A DNA stretch of 64,000 nucleotides, from NCBI RefSeq assembly GCF_031846165.1, contig NZ_JAVRIE010000001.1:1116001-1180000 (forward strand), read 5' to 3'. The DNA is from Glaciecola blandensis (lineage in GTDB: Bacteria; Pseudomonadota; Gammaproteobacteria; Enterobacterales; Alteromonadaceae). Shown one piece after another: positions 27,332-36,550 of this stretch; the stretch's first letter is position 1; every line of letters begins with the position of its first letter. The notes beneath the pieces are model-generated. The model ran no database searches. It had not been told where the DNA came from and saw nothing but the letters and a program-made list of their open reading frames with translations. Both the position numbers and the translations under genes were made by a program.

Positions 27332-29617
27332 TTAGAAGCGGTAACCAACAGTTAAGTGAACTGTACGTGGATCGCCATAATAACCGATTAATGTAGTATC
27401 ACCACCCAAGCCAGGCAGTAATTCGCCATTAGGGCCAACACCTACAAAGTCATATCCACCGACTAAGTACTCTTCATCTGTTAGGTTTTTACCGTGCAGA
27501 CTTGCGTACCAATCGCCTTCATTGCTTTCCCAGCTAACACTCACATTGAACATGCCGTAAGCGTCCTGTTCCAGCAGGTCACTGGTTTCGAACAATAGGT
27601 AATCGCCTCTGTAGTAATAGCCCGCATTGATCACAAAGCCACCAACGTTAGTTTCCAAGAAGTAGTTTGCTGACAAGTTAACAGTCGTCTCAGGGGTGTT
27701 AGACAAACCAATTAATGGCGGAATTGCATTGTTTACTTCAATTTTTTCGTCGATATAACCCAAGGCTAAATCAAAGGTCAAATTATCAGTTGCCACGTAG
27801 GTAACTTCAGCTTCAAGACCGGTTGCAGATGTTTCTGCAACATTTCGTAGCACTTGCTGTAAATCCGTTGCACTATTTCCTTCTCCAAACCCTACGTACT
27901 GTCTGTCTTTATGATCGAACGAGAACAGGGTGACATTCGTCCGCAGTCTATCATTCCAGTCTGCTTTCATGCCCACTTCAAGTGAATCAACGATTTCTGG
28001 ATTAACACCGTCTTCGTTAATCGTCGCTCTTGGGTTAAATGTACCTGACTTGAATCCTTGTGAGTAACTCGCGAATAGTAAAATATTATCTGCCGCTTGA
28101 TACTCAAGACCTAATCTTGGTGTGAAACGAGACCAACTTTGGCTCTTCGGCCCATCTAATACACCATCACCATTGGCATCATCACCCAGCACAGTCGGGA
28201 CTAATTGTCCATCAGGGCGAACATAACCAGGGATCCAACCGCTTTGTGGATAAACGTTCGCAAAAACTAAACCATTATTTACAATGGCGGTTTTTTCTTC
28301 GTCAGTGTAACGGGCGCCCACTGTCATGCTAAGTGTTTCAGATATATCGAAACTTGCTTGTGTGTATGCAGCCCAGCTCTCTGAATTATTGCAGCCGGTC
28401 ACTTCACGAGTTAAACCCGGAGTGCCGAACGCGGCTCGACCGAGGAAGCCAAGAATGGCGTCAAAATTACCGCATGACTCACCGTCATACAAATAGATAC
28501 CGCTGACTAGAGAGTAACCATCAGTGCTGTAATTAGCCTGAATTTCATGTGTGCTGTTCTCATCTTTATACTCTGCTGGTACATCAAAAATATCGAGTGC
28601 CGTATTATCAAAGTCTATATTAGTTGGCGAGTAACCTTCTCTGCGTGACGCAATATATTTCAGTTCTAGCTCATCACTGTAATCATAAGAGATCATCAGG
28701 CTATACCCTTCAAGCTCAACCAAGTTGCTGGTCGGCAAGCTAGTGTATGAGTCGTATACCGAATCTGGCACAGGCGCATTGGTTAACAAGCTTGGTAAAA
28801 GTCGATACCCTCCCTTAGCGTTAGACGTATCGCGTGTTTTGTCCCAGTTTAATTTTATAAATAAATCATCTGCAGGGCGAAATTCAAGGTCAACTCTAGC
28901 GGCCCACAAGTCTTTGTTGTAGTTTTCGCGATCTTGATTTGCTAAAGCAGACTGCAAGTATTCACCAAAGCCGTCTCTACTCAAATCGGCGAAACCAAAT
29001 CCAACATAGACTTTATCGTCAACAATAGGCAGTTGACCGGTAAGTTTAACATCGCGCTGAGAATAGCTACCCACAGTCGCTTCTGCGTTAAACTCGGTGC
29101 CGCCTGACATTGGTTTAGTCACATATTTTATCGCACCACCTATGGTGTTTTTTCCATAAAGTGTGCCTTGAGGGCCACGCAAAACTTCGATGCGATCAAC
29201 GTCAAGTAAATCAAGCACAGCACCCTGTGGGCGAGCAATGTATACGTCATCAATATAAATACCGACACCTGGTTCATATCCCCAAAGCGGGTCTTGCTGA
29301 CCTACGCCACGAATGAACGCCGTTAAGGTAGAGTTTGTACCACGGCTGGTTTGTAATGTTGTATTTGGGGAAAATTGTTGTATCTCAGTAATTTGAGCAA
29401 TCCCCTTTTCACTGAGCTCTTTTGCACCAATGGAGGTGACTGCTAGTGGTACTTCTTGGAGGTTCTCGCTGGTCTTTCGAGCGGTAACCTGAATTCTTTC
29501 TAGTCGGATTTCTTCTTTGACTTCCGTCTCTTGAGCAGCAAGTTGCGGTGCGCTTAATGCCGTACTGACGGCGATAGCAAGTAATGCTAGTTGTGGTGTT
29601 CTTTTTGCAAGTTTCAT
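27332..29617 (-). CDS. TonB-dependent outer-membrane receptor, likely for hydroxybutyrate oligomers or a related nutrient
   Basis: 761 residues. A signal peptide (about 1-28, ending 'APQLAAQ') is followed by a TonB-box-like 'ERIQVTARK'. The plug domain (about 45-165) shows 'FIRGVGQQDP' and 'VLRGPQGTLYGKNTIGG', then a 22-strand barrel ends in aromatic 'TVGYRF', the outer-membrane insertion signal. Such receptors take up substrates too large for porins using TonB energy. It is divergent from a permease-hydrolase-PHB depolymerase-3-hydroxybutyrate dehydrogenase operon, which suggests 3-hydroxybutyrate oligomers as ligand. That is inference; siderophore receptors share the same fold. Confidence 0.9.
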   Translation of the reverse strand: MKLAKRTPQLALLAIAVSTALSAPQLAAQETEVKEEIRLERIQVTARKTSENLQEVPLAVTSIGAKELSEKGIAQITEIQQFSPNTTLQTSRGTNSTLTAFIRGVGQQDPLWGYEPGVGIYIDDVYIARPQGAVLDLLDVDRIEVLRGPQGTLYGKNTIGGAIKYVTKPMSGGTEFNAEATVGSYSQRDVKLTGQLPIVDDKVYVGFGFADLSRDGFGEYLQSALANQDRENYNKDLWAARVDLEFRPADDLFIKLNWDKTRDTSNAKGGYRLLPSLLTNAPVPDSVYDSYTSLPTSNLVELEGYSLMISYDYSDELELKYIASRREGYSPTNIDFDNTALDIFDVPAEYKDENSTHEIQANYSTDGYSLVSGIYLYDGESCGNFDAILGFLGRAAFGTPGLTREVTGCNNSESWAAYTQASFDISETLSMTVGARYTDEEKTAIVNNGLVFANVYPQSGWIPGYVRPDGQLVPTVLGDDANGDGVLDGPKSQSWSRFTPRLGLEYQAADNILLFASYSQGFKSGTFNPRATINEDGVNPEIVDSLEVGMKADWNDRLRTNVTLFSFDHKDRQYVGFGEGNSATDLQQVLRNVAETSATGLEAEVTYVATDNLTFDLALGYIDEKIEVNNAIPPLIGLSNTPETTVNLSANYFLETNVGGFVINAGYYYRGDYLLFETSDLLEQDAYGMFNVSVSWESNEGDWYASLHGKNLTDEEYLVGGYDFVGVGPNGELLPGLGGDTTLIGYYGDPRTVHLTVGYRF

Positions 29618-29730
29618 TTGTTGGTGTCCCCTATCAAACTTCTTACTTCGTTATTGTCGATTATGTTCTATTTTTTATAGCTACGACTGCGGTCCTTATT
29701 TAATCTAGGTTAAAACTGATAAAAGGTAAC

Positions 29731-29746
29731 TAGTACCATCGTACTA
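29731..29746. promoter_or_regulatory. Operator-like palindrome TAGTAC-N4-GTACTA
   Basis: A perfect 6-bp inverted repeat with a four-base centre lies in the divergent promoter region between the receptor and the permease. Position and symmetry suggest a transcription-factor site serving both directions. The nearby CrbR-type regulator is a candidate, without direct proof. Confidence 0.45.
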
Positions 29747-29834
29747 TGGGCATTATGCTAAGGATAACGCACACTTAGGCATGCCTTGCGCTCTGCGGTC
29801 ACAGAGAATTCACTCGGCAATTAGGAAAATAATA

Positions 29835-31130
29835 ATGATAAGTTTACTCGGCTTAATCGGTGGCTTGGGCCTTCTGATTTGGTTAACGATTAAAGGAATG
29901 AACCTGTTTATTGCAGCCCCGTTGTGCGCGCTGTTAGTCGCCTTGACCAACGGGCTACCTATATTCATTGGCGATACGAATTTTGTCGCCACTTACATGT
30001 CTGGCTTTACTGGCTTTATCGCCTCTTGGTTTTTTATGTTTTTGCTTGGCGCACTGTTCGGCAAATTCATGGAGGATACAGGAGCAGCTGACTCTTTAGC
30101 AAAATGGATAATCGACCGACTCGGCTACAAGCAAGCAGTTTTCGCGGTTGTCGCTGCATGTGCCATTTTGACCTATGGCGGCGTTAGCGTATTCATTGTT
30201 GCGTTTTCAGTCTACCCGATGGCCTTGAGTTTATTTAAAGATGCCAACCTGCCCCGTCGCTTCATACCCGCTACGATGGCCTTTGGCTCCGTTACTTTTA
30301 CGATGACATCAGCAGGTTCACCTGAAATACAGAACTGGATCCCCATTAAACATCTCGGTACGTCTCCTTTTGCAGCGTGGGAAGTTAGCTTCGTTGTTGC
30401 CGTTTTCATGGCACTATTTGGCTACTGGTGGCTGAAAAAGATGATTGGTAAAGCGGTGGATGCTGGTGAAGCCTTTGAAGCGAAACCAGAAGACCCAGAA
30501 ATAAAACAACGTGCGCTACCTAAACCATACACTGGCCTAGTCCCGTTGCTTGTAGTACTACTCCTTTCATTCTTCCTACATGAATCTTTAGCTCAACTCG
30601 CCTTAATTGTTGCTCTAGGTGGCGGCGTACTGACCTTAATGGCAATTAACTTCTCGTATTTCCAAAACCTTGCAAAAGCTGTGAATTTAGGTACGACGGG
30701 TGCATTACTTGCAATAGGAAACACTGCTGCGGTAGTTGGTTTTGGCGCAATTGCAAAAACGACAACGGCATTTCAAGACACTGTTGAGGTGATGACTCAT
30801 TTACCAGGCAATGAACTCATTGGTGCAGCAATAGCCGTGAGTGTTATTGCTGGCTTAACGGGCTCTGCTTCTGGCGGCCAAGCTATCGCACTGCCTCTTG
30901 TTGGTCCGCATTACCTCGACCAAGGCGTCGACCCAGAAGAACTACACCGTATTGTGTCAATCTCTTCTGGCGCACTCGACTCATTGCCACATAACGGCTA
31001 TGTTGTTACTACCATCAGAGCTATCTGTCATGAAACGCATCAGCGTGCATATGGTCCAATGGCTGCGTTGACGGTGGTTGTGCCACTTATTGGCTTAGCG
31101 CTGGCAATTGCTTTGTTTATTTTATTCTAA
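29835..31130 (+). CDS. GntP-family permease, probable D-3-hydroxybutyrate transporter
   Basis: About 431 residues with some 12 membrane helices; GntP (gluconate:H+ symporter) family. Its members include gluconate, glycerate and beta-hydroxybutyrate permeases. The start is the ATG of 'MISLLGLIGG', with AGGA upstream; 18 upstream codons are not supported. Typical stretches are 'LAKWIIDRLGYKQAVFAV' and 'SASGGQAIALPLVGPHYLD'. It heads an operon with an exported hydrolase, a PHB depolymerase and 3-hydroxybutyrate dehydrogenase, so 3-hydroxybutyrate is the likely cargo. Confidence 0.85.
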   Translation: MISLLGLIGGLGLLIWLTIKGMNLFIAAPLCALLVALTNGLPIFIGDTNFVATYMSGFTGFIASWFFMFLLGALFGKFMEDTGAADSLAKWIIDRLGYKQAVFAVVAACAILTYGGVSVFIVAFSVYPMALSLFKDANLPRRFIPATMAFGSVTFTMTSAGSPEIQNWIPIKHLGTSPFAAWEVSFVVAVFMALFGYWWLKKMIGKAVDAGEAFEAKPEDPEIKQRALPKPYTGLVPLLVVLLLSFFLHESLAQLALIVALGGGVLTLMAINFSYFQNLAKAVNLGTTGALLAIGNTAAVVGFGAIAKTTTAFQDTVEVMTHLPGNELIGAAIAVSVIAGLTGSASGGQAIALPLVGPHYLDQGVDPEELHRIVSISSGALDSLPHNGYVVTTIRAICHETHQRAYGPMAALTVVVPLIGLALAIALFILF

Positions 31131-31142
31131 AGGGATAGAAAC

Positions 31143-32387
31143 GTGAGTTTATCGTCAATAAAAAATGTATTGAAAGCCTATCATCGTTCTCAGCAACAGA
31201 AAGCGCTCACAATGAGTCTTTGTTTTTGCCTTTTGTTTAGTTGCAATGCTATTTCTAAGCAAGAGAACACTTTGCCCTATGTTGATAAGAAGACACATCA
31301 TATACCGGTATTTGACACGTTCAACGGAAAACAGATTAAAAATGTCAATTTGGGTTGGGAGAGTTACGGCGAGTTAAATGCTGACAAAAGCAATGCAATA
31401 TTAATTACTCATTACTTCACAGGCAATTCCCACGCAGCGGGCAAGTACAGTAGTGATGATGCCGCGGCTGGGTATTGGGACAGTATCATTGGCCCGGGAA
31501 AAGCCATTGATACAAATCGCTTTTTCGTACTCAGTATGGACAGCTTTGCTAACTTGAGTGTCCATGACCCGATGGTGGTAACCACTGGGCCTGCAAGCAT
31601 CAATCCAGAAACAGGAAAGCCCTATGGCCTTAGCTTCCCAGTGATTACCATGCGCGATATGGTAAATGCACAAAAATCCTTACTCGATAGTCTAGGTATC
31701 GATTCCTTGTACGCCGTTGCTGGCCCCTCTATGGGCTCGATGCAAGCGATTGAATGGGCAAGTGCCTATCCGGACAAGGTACCTCGTCTTATTTCGGTGA
31801 TTGGTTCATCCTTTAGTGACGCTTGGACAACAGCGGCACTAGAGCAATGGTCTATCCCTATTCGCTTAGATCCTAAGTGGAATAACGGTGATTATTACGG
31901 TAAGGAAGGCCCAAAAGCTGGACTGACAGCAGCGCTAATGTTTATAACGCAAGTAGCGCTGACACCCGAGTACTTTAATAATACTGGCAAGAGCCTTAAT
32001 CACTCGCCATTAGAATTGGCACCTCTGCAAGATATTCATGCCAGCCACAAAATCAACCAATGGTTACTTGAAAGAGCGAGTAGTCGAAGTGAGAAAATGG
32101 ATGCGAATAGCTTGCTTTACTTAGTGCGAGCTTGCCAGCTTTTTATGGCAGGACAACAAAGCTCATGGCAGGATGGCTTACGCAATATTAAAGCGAAAAC
32201 GCTATTTTTGCCGGCGACTCAAGATTTATTATTGATGCCATATCATGCCCATGATACCCATCAACAACTCAAGACCTTAAAAAAACAAAGTGAACTATCG
32301 GAAATACCTGGCGCATTAGGTCACTTAGAAGGTGTCATTGGTATACAAAAGCATGCCGAGACAATTGCAGAATTTCTGTCTAACTAA
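31143..32387 (+). CDS. Exported MetX-like alpha/beta hydrolase
   Basis: 414 residues, resembling the homoserine O-acetyltransferase (MetX) group of the alpha/beta-hydrolase fold. The nucleophile elbow is 'GPSMGSMQAIEW' with Ser196, where MetX has GGSMGG. A late Asp ('LPATQDLLLMPYHAHD') and His ('GALGHLEGV') complete a plausible triad. Unlike biosynthetic MetX it has an N-terminal hydrophobic signal (about residues 20-38) ending in a possible lipobox 'LFSC' (Cys34), so it acts outside the cytoplasm. The start is GTG with AAAGGGA upstream; ATG 31212 is possible. In this operon a role in splitting 3-hydroxybutyrate oligomers fits better than methionine synthesis, but that is inference. Confidence 0.75.
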   Translation: MSLSSIKNVLKAYHRSQQQKALTMSLCFCLLFSCNAISKQENTLPYVDKKTHHIPVFDTFNGKQIKNVNLGWESYGELNADKSNAILITHYFTGNSHAAGKYSSDDAAAGYWDSIIGPGKAIDTNRFFVLSMDSFANLSVHDPMVVTTGPASINPETGKPYGLSFPVITMRDMVNAQKSLLDSLGIDSLYAVAGPSMGSMQAIEWASAYPDKVPRLISVIGSSFSDAWTTAALEQWSIPIRLDPKWNNGDYYGKEGPKAGLTAALMFITQVALTPEYFNNTGKSLNHSPLELAPLQDIHASHKINQWLLERASSRSEKMDANSLLYLVRACQLFMAGQQSSWQDGLRNIKAKTLFLPATQDLLLMPYHAHDTHQQLKTLKKQSELSEIPGALGHLEGVIGIQKHAETIAEFLSN

Positions 32388-32405
32388 GGGAAAACAAGGA
32401 AAACC

Positions 32406-33482
32406 ATGACTTCATTCAACAAAACCCGTTGTGCCGGTGCCATATGTCTGTGTTTAGGACTTCTCTCTTGTGTTGACAGTCAATCCACCAGTACGGCGGA
32501 AAACGCTGATATTAATGATAGTGTAGCAATCACCTTCCCTGCCATACAAACACAGAACATTAGCTTATCAGGTCTTTCTTCAGGTGCTTACATGGCACTG
32601 CAATTTCATTTATCACACTCTGAGATTGTCAATGGTTCAGCCTTAATTGCTGGAGGTCCTTACTATTGCGCTCAGAATGATATTGGCACAGCGCTAAAAA
32701 ATTGTGTTTCTGACGATTCGGGTGCACTCACGCTTTCACCCCTAAATGACTATTACGATAGTGTCCTTGCATCTAAGAAAGTTGCATCTGCTAGTGACAA
32801 TGTGAATGACAAGCTATGGCTATTTCACGGTACGAAGGACACTCGAATTATCGCAAGTGTGGCAGATCAACTATATGCACAAGTGATGACACTATTTACG
32901 CCAAGCAATATAAAATATGTTAACGATAAGCCGTTTGCTCATTTAATGCCTACGCTTGAATCGGGAATTGATTGTAACGTGTCTGAGGCACCGTTTATCG
33001 GTGCGTGTAATTATGATGCAGCTGGCGAACTCCTTACGTATTTAGGGCTGATTGAGACTGCCCGCAGTGAAGCCTCATCCGAAACGCTCAAAAGTCACTT
33101 AAATGCTTTCTCACAAGCGAGCTATGCGGGAGAATATGCAAACACGCTTGCTGAGAGTGGTTATGTGTTTGTACCTCCACAGTGCCTTGATGCAAAAGCC
33201 TGTCAGTTACATGTTAGCTTTCACGGTTGCAACCAAAACGCTGAAACAGTCCAAGACCAGTATGCGATGCAATCAGGCTTAAATGAATGGGCCCTAAGTA
33301 ACGATATCGTAGTGCTTTATCCTCAAACTAAGAAATCTATGTTTATGCCTCTGAACCCACAATCATGCTGGGATTGGTGGGGTTATACAGGTTCAGAGTA
33401 TGCAAATAAGGAAGGGCAACAAATTCAAGCTATCAAGAGTCTCGTTGAGCGCATTGACGATATCATTTTGAAGCCTCAATAA
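32406..33482 (+). CDS. Secreted or lipoprotein polyhydroxybutyrate depolymerase
   Basis: 358 residues, PHB-depolymerase/esterase family. The N-terminal signal ends in a lipobox-like 'LLSC' (Cys22), which would anchor it as a lipoprotein. The serine elbow 'GLSSGAYMA' puts the nucleophile at Ser58. The oxyanion region 'VSFHGCNQN' and the C-terminal 'CWDWWGY' are typical of depolymerases that attack short-chain polyhydroxyalkanoates. No separate substrate-binding domain is seen, so soluble oligomers or amorphous granules are likelier substrates than crystalline polymer. It lies 18 bases after the MetX-like gene. Confidence 0.82.
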   Translation: MTSFNKTRCAGAICLCLGLLSCVDSQSTSTAENADINDSVAITFPAIQTQNISLSGLSSGAYMALQFHLSHSEIVNGSALIAGGPYYCAQNDIGTALKNCVSDDSGALTLSPLNDYYDSVLASKKVASASDNVNDKLWLFHGTKDTRIIASVADQLYAQVMTLFTPSNIKYVNDKPFAHLMPTLESGIDCNVSEAPFIGACNYDAAGELLTYLGLIETARSEASSETLKSHLNAFSQASYAGEYANTLAESGYVFVPPQCLDAKACQLHVSFHGCNQNAETVQDQYAMQSGLNEWALSNDIVVLYPQTKKSMFMPLNPQSCWDWWGYTGSEYANKEGQQIQAIKSLVERIDDIILKPQ

Positions 33483-33515
33483 GACTTATCATTTATAAAT
33501 TTAATAGGAAAGCCC

Positions 33516-34289
33516 ATGGAAAGTAAACAACTCAATATATTTGTAACCGGTGGTGCAAGTGGAATCGGCTTTGGTATTGCCGAACATTTGGCTGGCGAAG
33601 GTCACCATATCGTCATTGCTGATATTAATGATACTGCGGCTAGCAATGCTGCTGAGAAGCTAAGCGCAAAGGGATTGTCAGCACAAGCTATTGCAGTAGA
33701 TGTGTGCAATGCCGCACAAGTGGCCTCCCTGCCTGCAAGCCTGGCACCACTTAAGATAGATGTGTTAGTTAATAACGCAGGTATTCAACATGTCAGCAAA
33801 TTAGAGGATTTCCCAGCAGATAAGTGGCAGTTGCTCATTAATGTTATGTTGGTTGGCCCAGCGCTTTTGACTCAAGCCTTTCTACCTCATATGCGCGAAC
33901 AAAACTTTGGTCGAATCATCAATGTTGGGTCAATTCATTCAGTCATCGCCTCTCCATTCAAGTCAGCCTATGTTGCTGCCAAACACGGTTTACTAGGGTT
34001 TGCAAAAACAGTGGCACTTGAAACGGGTGACGTTGATGTGACGATTAATACGCTCTGCCCTGCTTATGTTAAAACGCCTTTAGTTGAACAGCAGATTTCG
34101 GCACAAGCAAAGGAGAACAACATGTCCGAACAGGATGTCGTTGAGAAAATCATGCTCGAGCCTATGCCTAAAAAAGCGTTTATTGAAATTGAAGAGTTAG
34201 CACAAACCGCGTCATTCTTGATTTCTCCAGCCGCAAAAAATATGACGGCGCAAACAATCATATTAGACGGCGGTTGGACGGCTCGATAA
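33516..34289 (+). CDS. bdhA: 3-hydroxybutyrate dehydrogenase
   Basis: Short-chain dehydrogenase, 257 residues, converting D-3-hydroxybutyrate to acetoacetate with NAD+. Motifs: 'TGGASGIGFGIA' (cofactor loop), 'NNAG', catalytic Ser in 'GSIHS', 'YVAAK' (Tyr/Lys) and 'LCPAYVKTPLVEQQI', a stretch characteristic of BdhA. It is the last gene of the permease-hydrolase-depolymerase operon, whose product stream it would feed into acetoacetyl-CoA and acetyl-CoA. Confidence 0.9.
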   Translation: MESKQLNIFVTGGASGIGFGIAEHLAGEGHHIVIADINDTAASNAAEKLSAKGLSAQAIAVDVCNAAQVASLPASLAPLKIDVLVNNAGIQHVSKLEDFPADKWQLLINVMLVGPALLTQAFLPHMREQNFGRIINVGSIHSVIASPFKSAYVAAKHGLLGFAKTVALETGDVDVTINTLCPAYVKTPLVEQQISAQAKENNMSEQDVVEKIMLEPMPKKAFIEIEELAQTASFLISPAAKNMTAQTIILDGGWTAR

Positions 34290-34379
34290 ATACCAATTAT
34301 CAGCACAATACGCTTGCAACTGCCTCACATTTAAGTGAAAGTTAGCACATATTCGCCGCGTTAAGTGAGAAACTGAAAT

Positions 34380-35255
34380 ATGAGCTATACAACCGTTGGC
34401 CTAATAGGGAAAACAGACCACGAAGGTAGCCGCGTCAGTCTTAATGCTTTGGTGACTGAGTTAAAAGAACGTAATTGCACGATTTTAGTAGAAGCACGCA
34501 TTAAAGAAGAACTCGATGATCGCTCGTTAGAGGTTTGCGCTTTAGAAACCTTAGGAGAGCGAGCTGAGTTAGCGATTGTTGTAGGCGGTGATGGTTATAT
34601 GCTCGGTGCTGCTCGTATACTCGCTCAATTCGATACAGATGTTGTTGGCGTTAACCGTGGTAATTTAGGCTTTCTGACTGATATCAACCCAGAAGATATT
34701 ACCCGTCAAATCGCCAATATTTTTGAAGGTAAAGTGCACCGCGAAGAGCGCTTTTTGTTAGAAGCAAACGTCTTCAGAGAAGATAAACATCAAGAAACTA
34801 ACGCTGCCGTCAATGAGATAGTTCTGCATCACGAAAAAGTGGCTCATATGATGGAATTTGAGTTATACGTCGACAATCAGTTCGTATTTAGTCAGCGCTC
34901 CGATGGTATTATTTGCGCTACTCCAACAGGTTCAACGGCTTACTCCTTATCCGGTGGTGGTCCTATATTGATGCCACAACTTGATGCACTCACTCTCGTT
35001 CCGATGTTTCCTCATACACTCAGCAGTCGACCGATCGTTGTTGATGCGAAAAGCGAAATCACACTGAAAGTGTCAAATGTGAATACCGACAATTTACAAG
35101 TGAGTTGTGACAGTCATATCGTGATTTCCTTGAAGCCCGGTGACGAAGTGCGAATTAGAAAGAATCCAAACAAGCTAAACTTAGTGCACCCTTTAGATTA
35201 CAACTACTTTAATGTGCTGAGAACAAAGCTTAATTGGGGCAGTAAGCTTTACTAA
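34380..35255 (+). CDS. nadK: NAD kinase
   Basis: 291 residues. It phosphorylates NAD+ to NADP+ with ATP. The family signature 'VVGGDGYMLGAARI' (GGDG loop, about residues 70-83), 'NRGNLGFLTDI' and 'TPTGSTAYSLSGGGPI' are all present. E. coli places it beside grpE and recN; here grpE is 13 kb away and anmK has come between nadK and recN. Its stop overlaps the anmK start (TAATG). Confidence 0.97.
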   Translation: MSYTTVGLIGKTDHEGSRVSLNALVTELKERNCTILVEARIKEELDDRSLEVCALETLGERAELAIVVGGDGYMLGAARILAQFDTDVVGVNRGNLGFLTDINPEDITRQIANIFEGKVHREERFLLEANVFREDKHQETNAAVNEIVLHHEKVAHMMEFELYVDNQFVFSQRSDGIICATPTGSTAYSLSGGGPILMPQLDALTLVPMFPHTLSSRPIVVDAKSEITLKVSNVNTDNLQVSCDSHIVISLKPGDEVRIRKNPNKLNLVHPLDYNYFNVLRTKLNWGSKLY

Positions 35256-36487
35256 TGCAAGATCGTATTCAAGCACTGTATGAGCTATCAAGAAAGAACG
35301 AACGACTGATTATTGGCCTGATGAGCGGAACATCCCTCGACGGCTTAGACATAGCGCTTTGTTCTTGTTCTGGAAGCGGCAGAGACACCCAAATATCTTT
35401 ATTGGCATTCGAGACCCAAGCTTATTCTTCAGAGTTTAGATCAGCAGTATCTCAAGTATTCGCAAAGCAAGCAGTAAAACATGACCTTATTTGTTGGTTA
35501 AATGCCTACATTGCACGTGAACATGCTGCAATGGTAAACCAATTCTTGCGTAAACATGAATTCCAACGCGATGATATCGATTTAATTGCCAGTCATGGGC
35601 AAACCGTTTATCACCGTCCTTTGTCACTAACCAGTATTGAGGGCCACATATCCAATGTCCCCTCTCATTCGCCTTGCAACAGCACACTACAGCTAGGAGA
35701 TGGTGACCATATTGCCTCCCTAACAGGGATAATAACCCTCAGTGACTTTCGGCAAAAACACATTGCTCACGGAGGTGAAGGTGCGCCGTTGGCAATGTAT
35801 GGAGATTACTTGTTACTTGCAGACAAACGTGAGAACCGATGCTTAGTCAATATCGGTGGCATTGCTAACTTCACGTTTTTACCCGCCAATAGTGCGTTTT
35901 CAGATACTGTTTGTTCTGATATAGGGCCGGGTAACACATTAATGGATGCTCTTGTGCAGCAAGCTCTTGGCGAAGCTTTTGACCGAGATGCGAGACTCGC
36001 GCGCACTGGCAAAGTCAATAAAGCCCTGTTCGCACTACTATGCAAAGAACCCTATGTTTGCGCCCCTTTGCCTAAAACCACGGGTCCTGAACTATTTAAT
36101 TTGGCATGGTTATCAACCATTCAAGCCAATCATGACTTAACAGAACTCCCATTGGAAGATTTGCTCGCAACACTAAATTACTTCAGTGCTTGGTGTATTG
36201 CTAGCCACATCGAAAAATTAGACCGCCCCGTCGAGGTTTATCTGAGTGGCGGTGGCGCGCACAACCCATTGCTATGCGACAACCTAAAAACCCTGCTCGG
36301 TCAAACACTGCATACTACCGACGAGCTGGGGCTAGATGGAGACGCTAAAGAGGCCATACTCTTTGCCCTGCTGGCGAATGAATGTGTTTCCGGTAAGCCT
36401 ACTAGCTTTGGTACAGGTGATACAGCGAACAATATCGCGAATAATCGACCTGTTGTAAGTATGGGCAAAATTTCTCTACCAGACTAG
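35255..36487 (+). CDS. anmK: Anhydro-N-acetylmuramic acid kinase
   Basis: Cytoplasmic kinase that opens and phosphorylates 1,6-anhydro-MurNAc from recycled peptidoglycan to give MurNAc-6-phosphate. It begins 'LIIGLMSGTSLDGLDIA', the family signature. The ASKHA-fold motifs 'NIGGIANFT', 'DIGPGNTLMD' and 'LSGGGAHNP' follow. At 410 residues it is longer than the E. coli enzyme, mainly from an N-terminal lead of about 20 residues. It is coupled to nadK by a one-base overlap. Confidence 0.96.
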   Translation: MQDRIQALYELSRKNERLIIGLMSGTSLDGLDIALCSCSGSGRDTQISLLAFETQAYSSEFRSAVSQVFAKQAVKHDLICWLNAYIAREHAAMVNQFLRKHEFQRDDIDLIASHGQTVYHRPLSLTSIEGHISNVPSHSPCNSTLQLGDGDHIASLTGIITLSDFRQKHIAHGGEGAPLAMYGDYLLLADKRENRCLVNIGGIANFTFLPANSAFSDTVCSDIGPGNTLMDALVQQALGEAFDRDARLARTGKVNKALFALLCKEPYVCAPLPKTTGPELFNLAWLSTIQANHDLTELPLEDLLATLNYFSAWCIASHIEKLDRPVEVYLSGGGAHNPLLCDNLKTLLGQTLHTTDELGLDGDAKEAILFALLANECVSGKPTSFGTGDTANNIANNRPVVSMGKISLPD

Positions 36488-36550
36488 GGCTTACCTAATC
36501 ATTTCTTTTTTTACTTTCACACAAAACCATTCTTTACATACAGCAAAACA

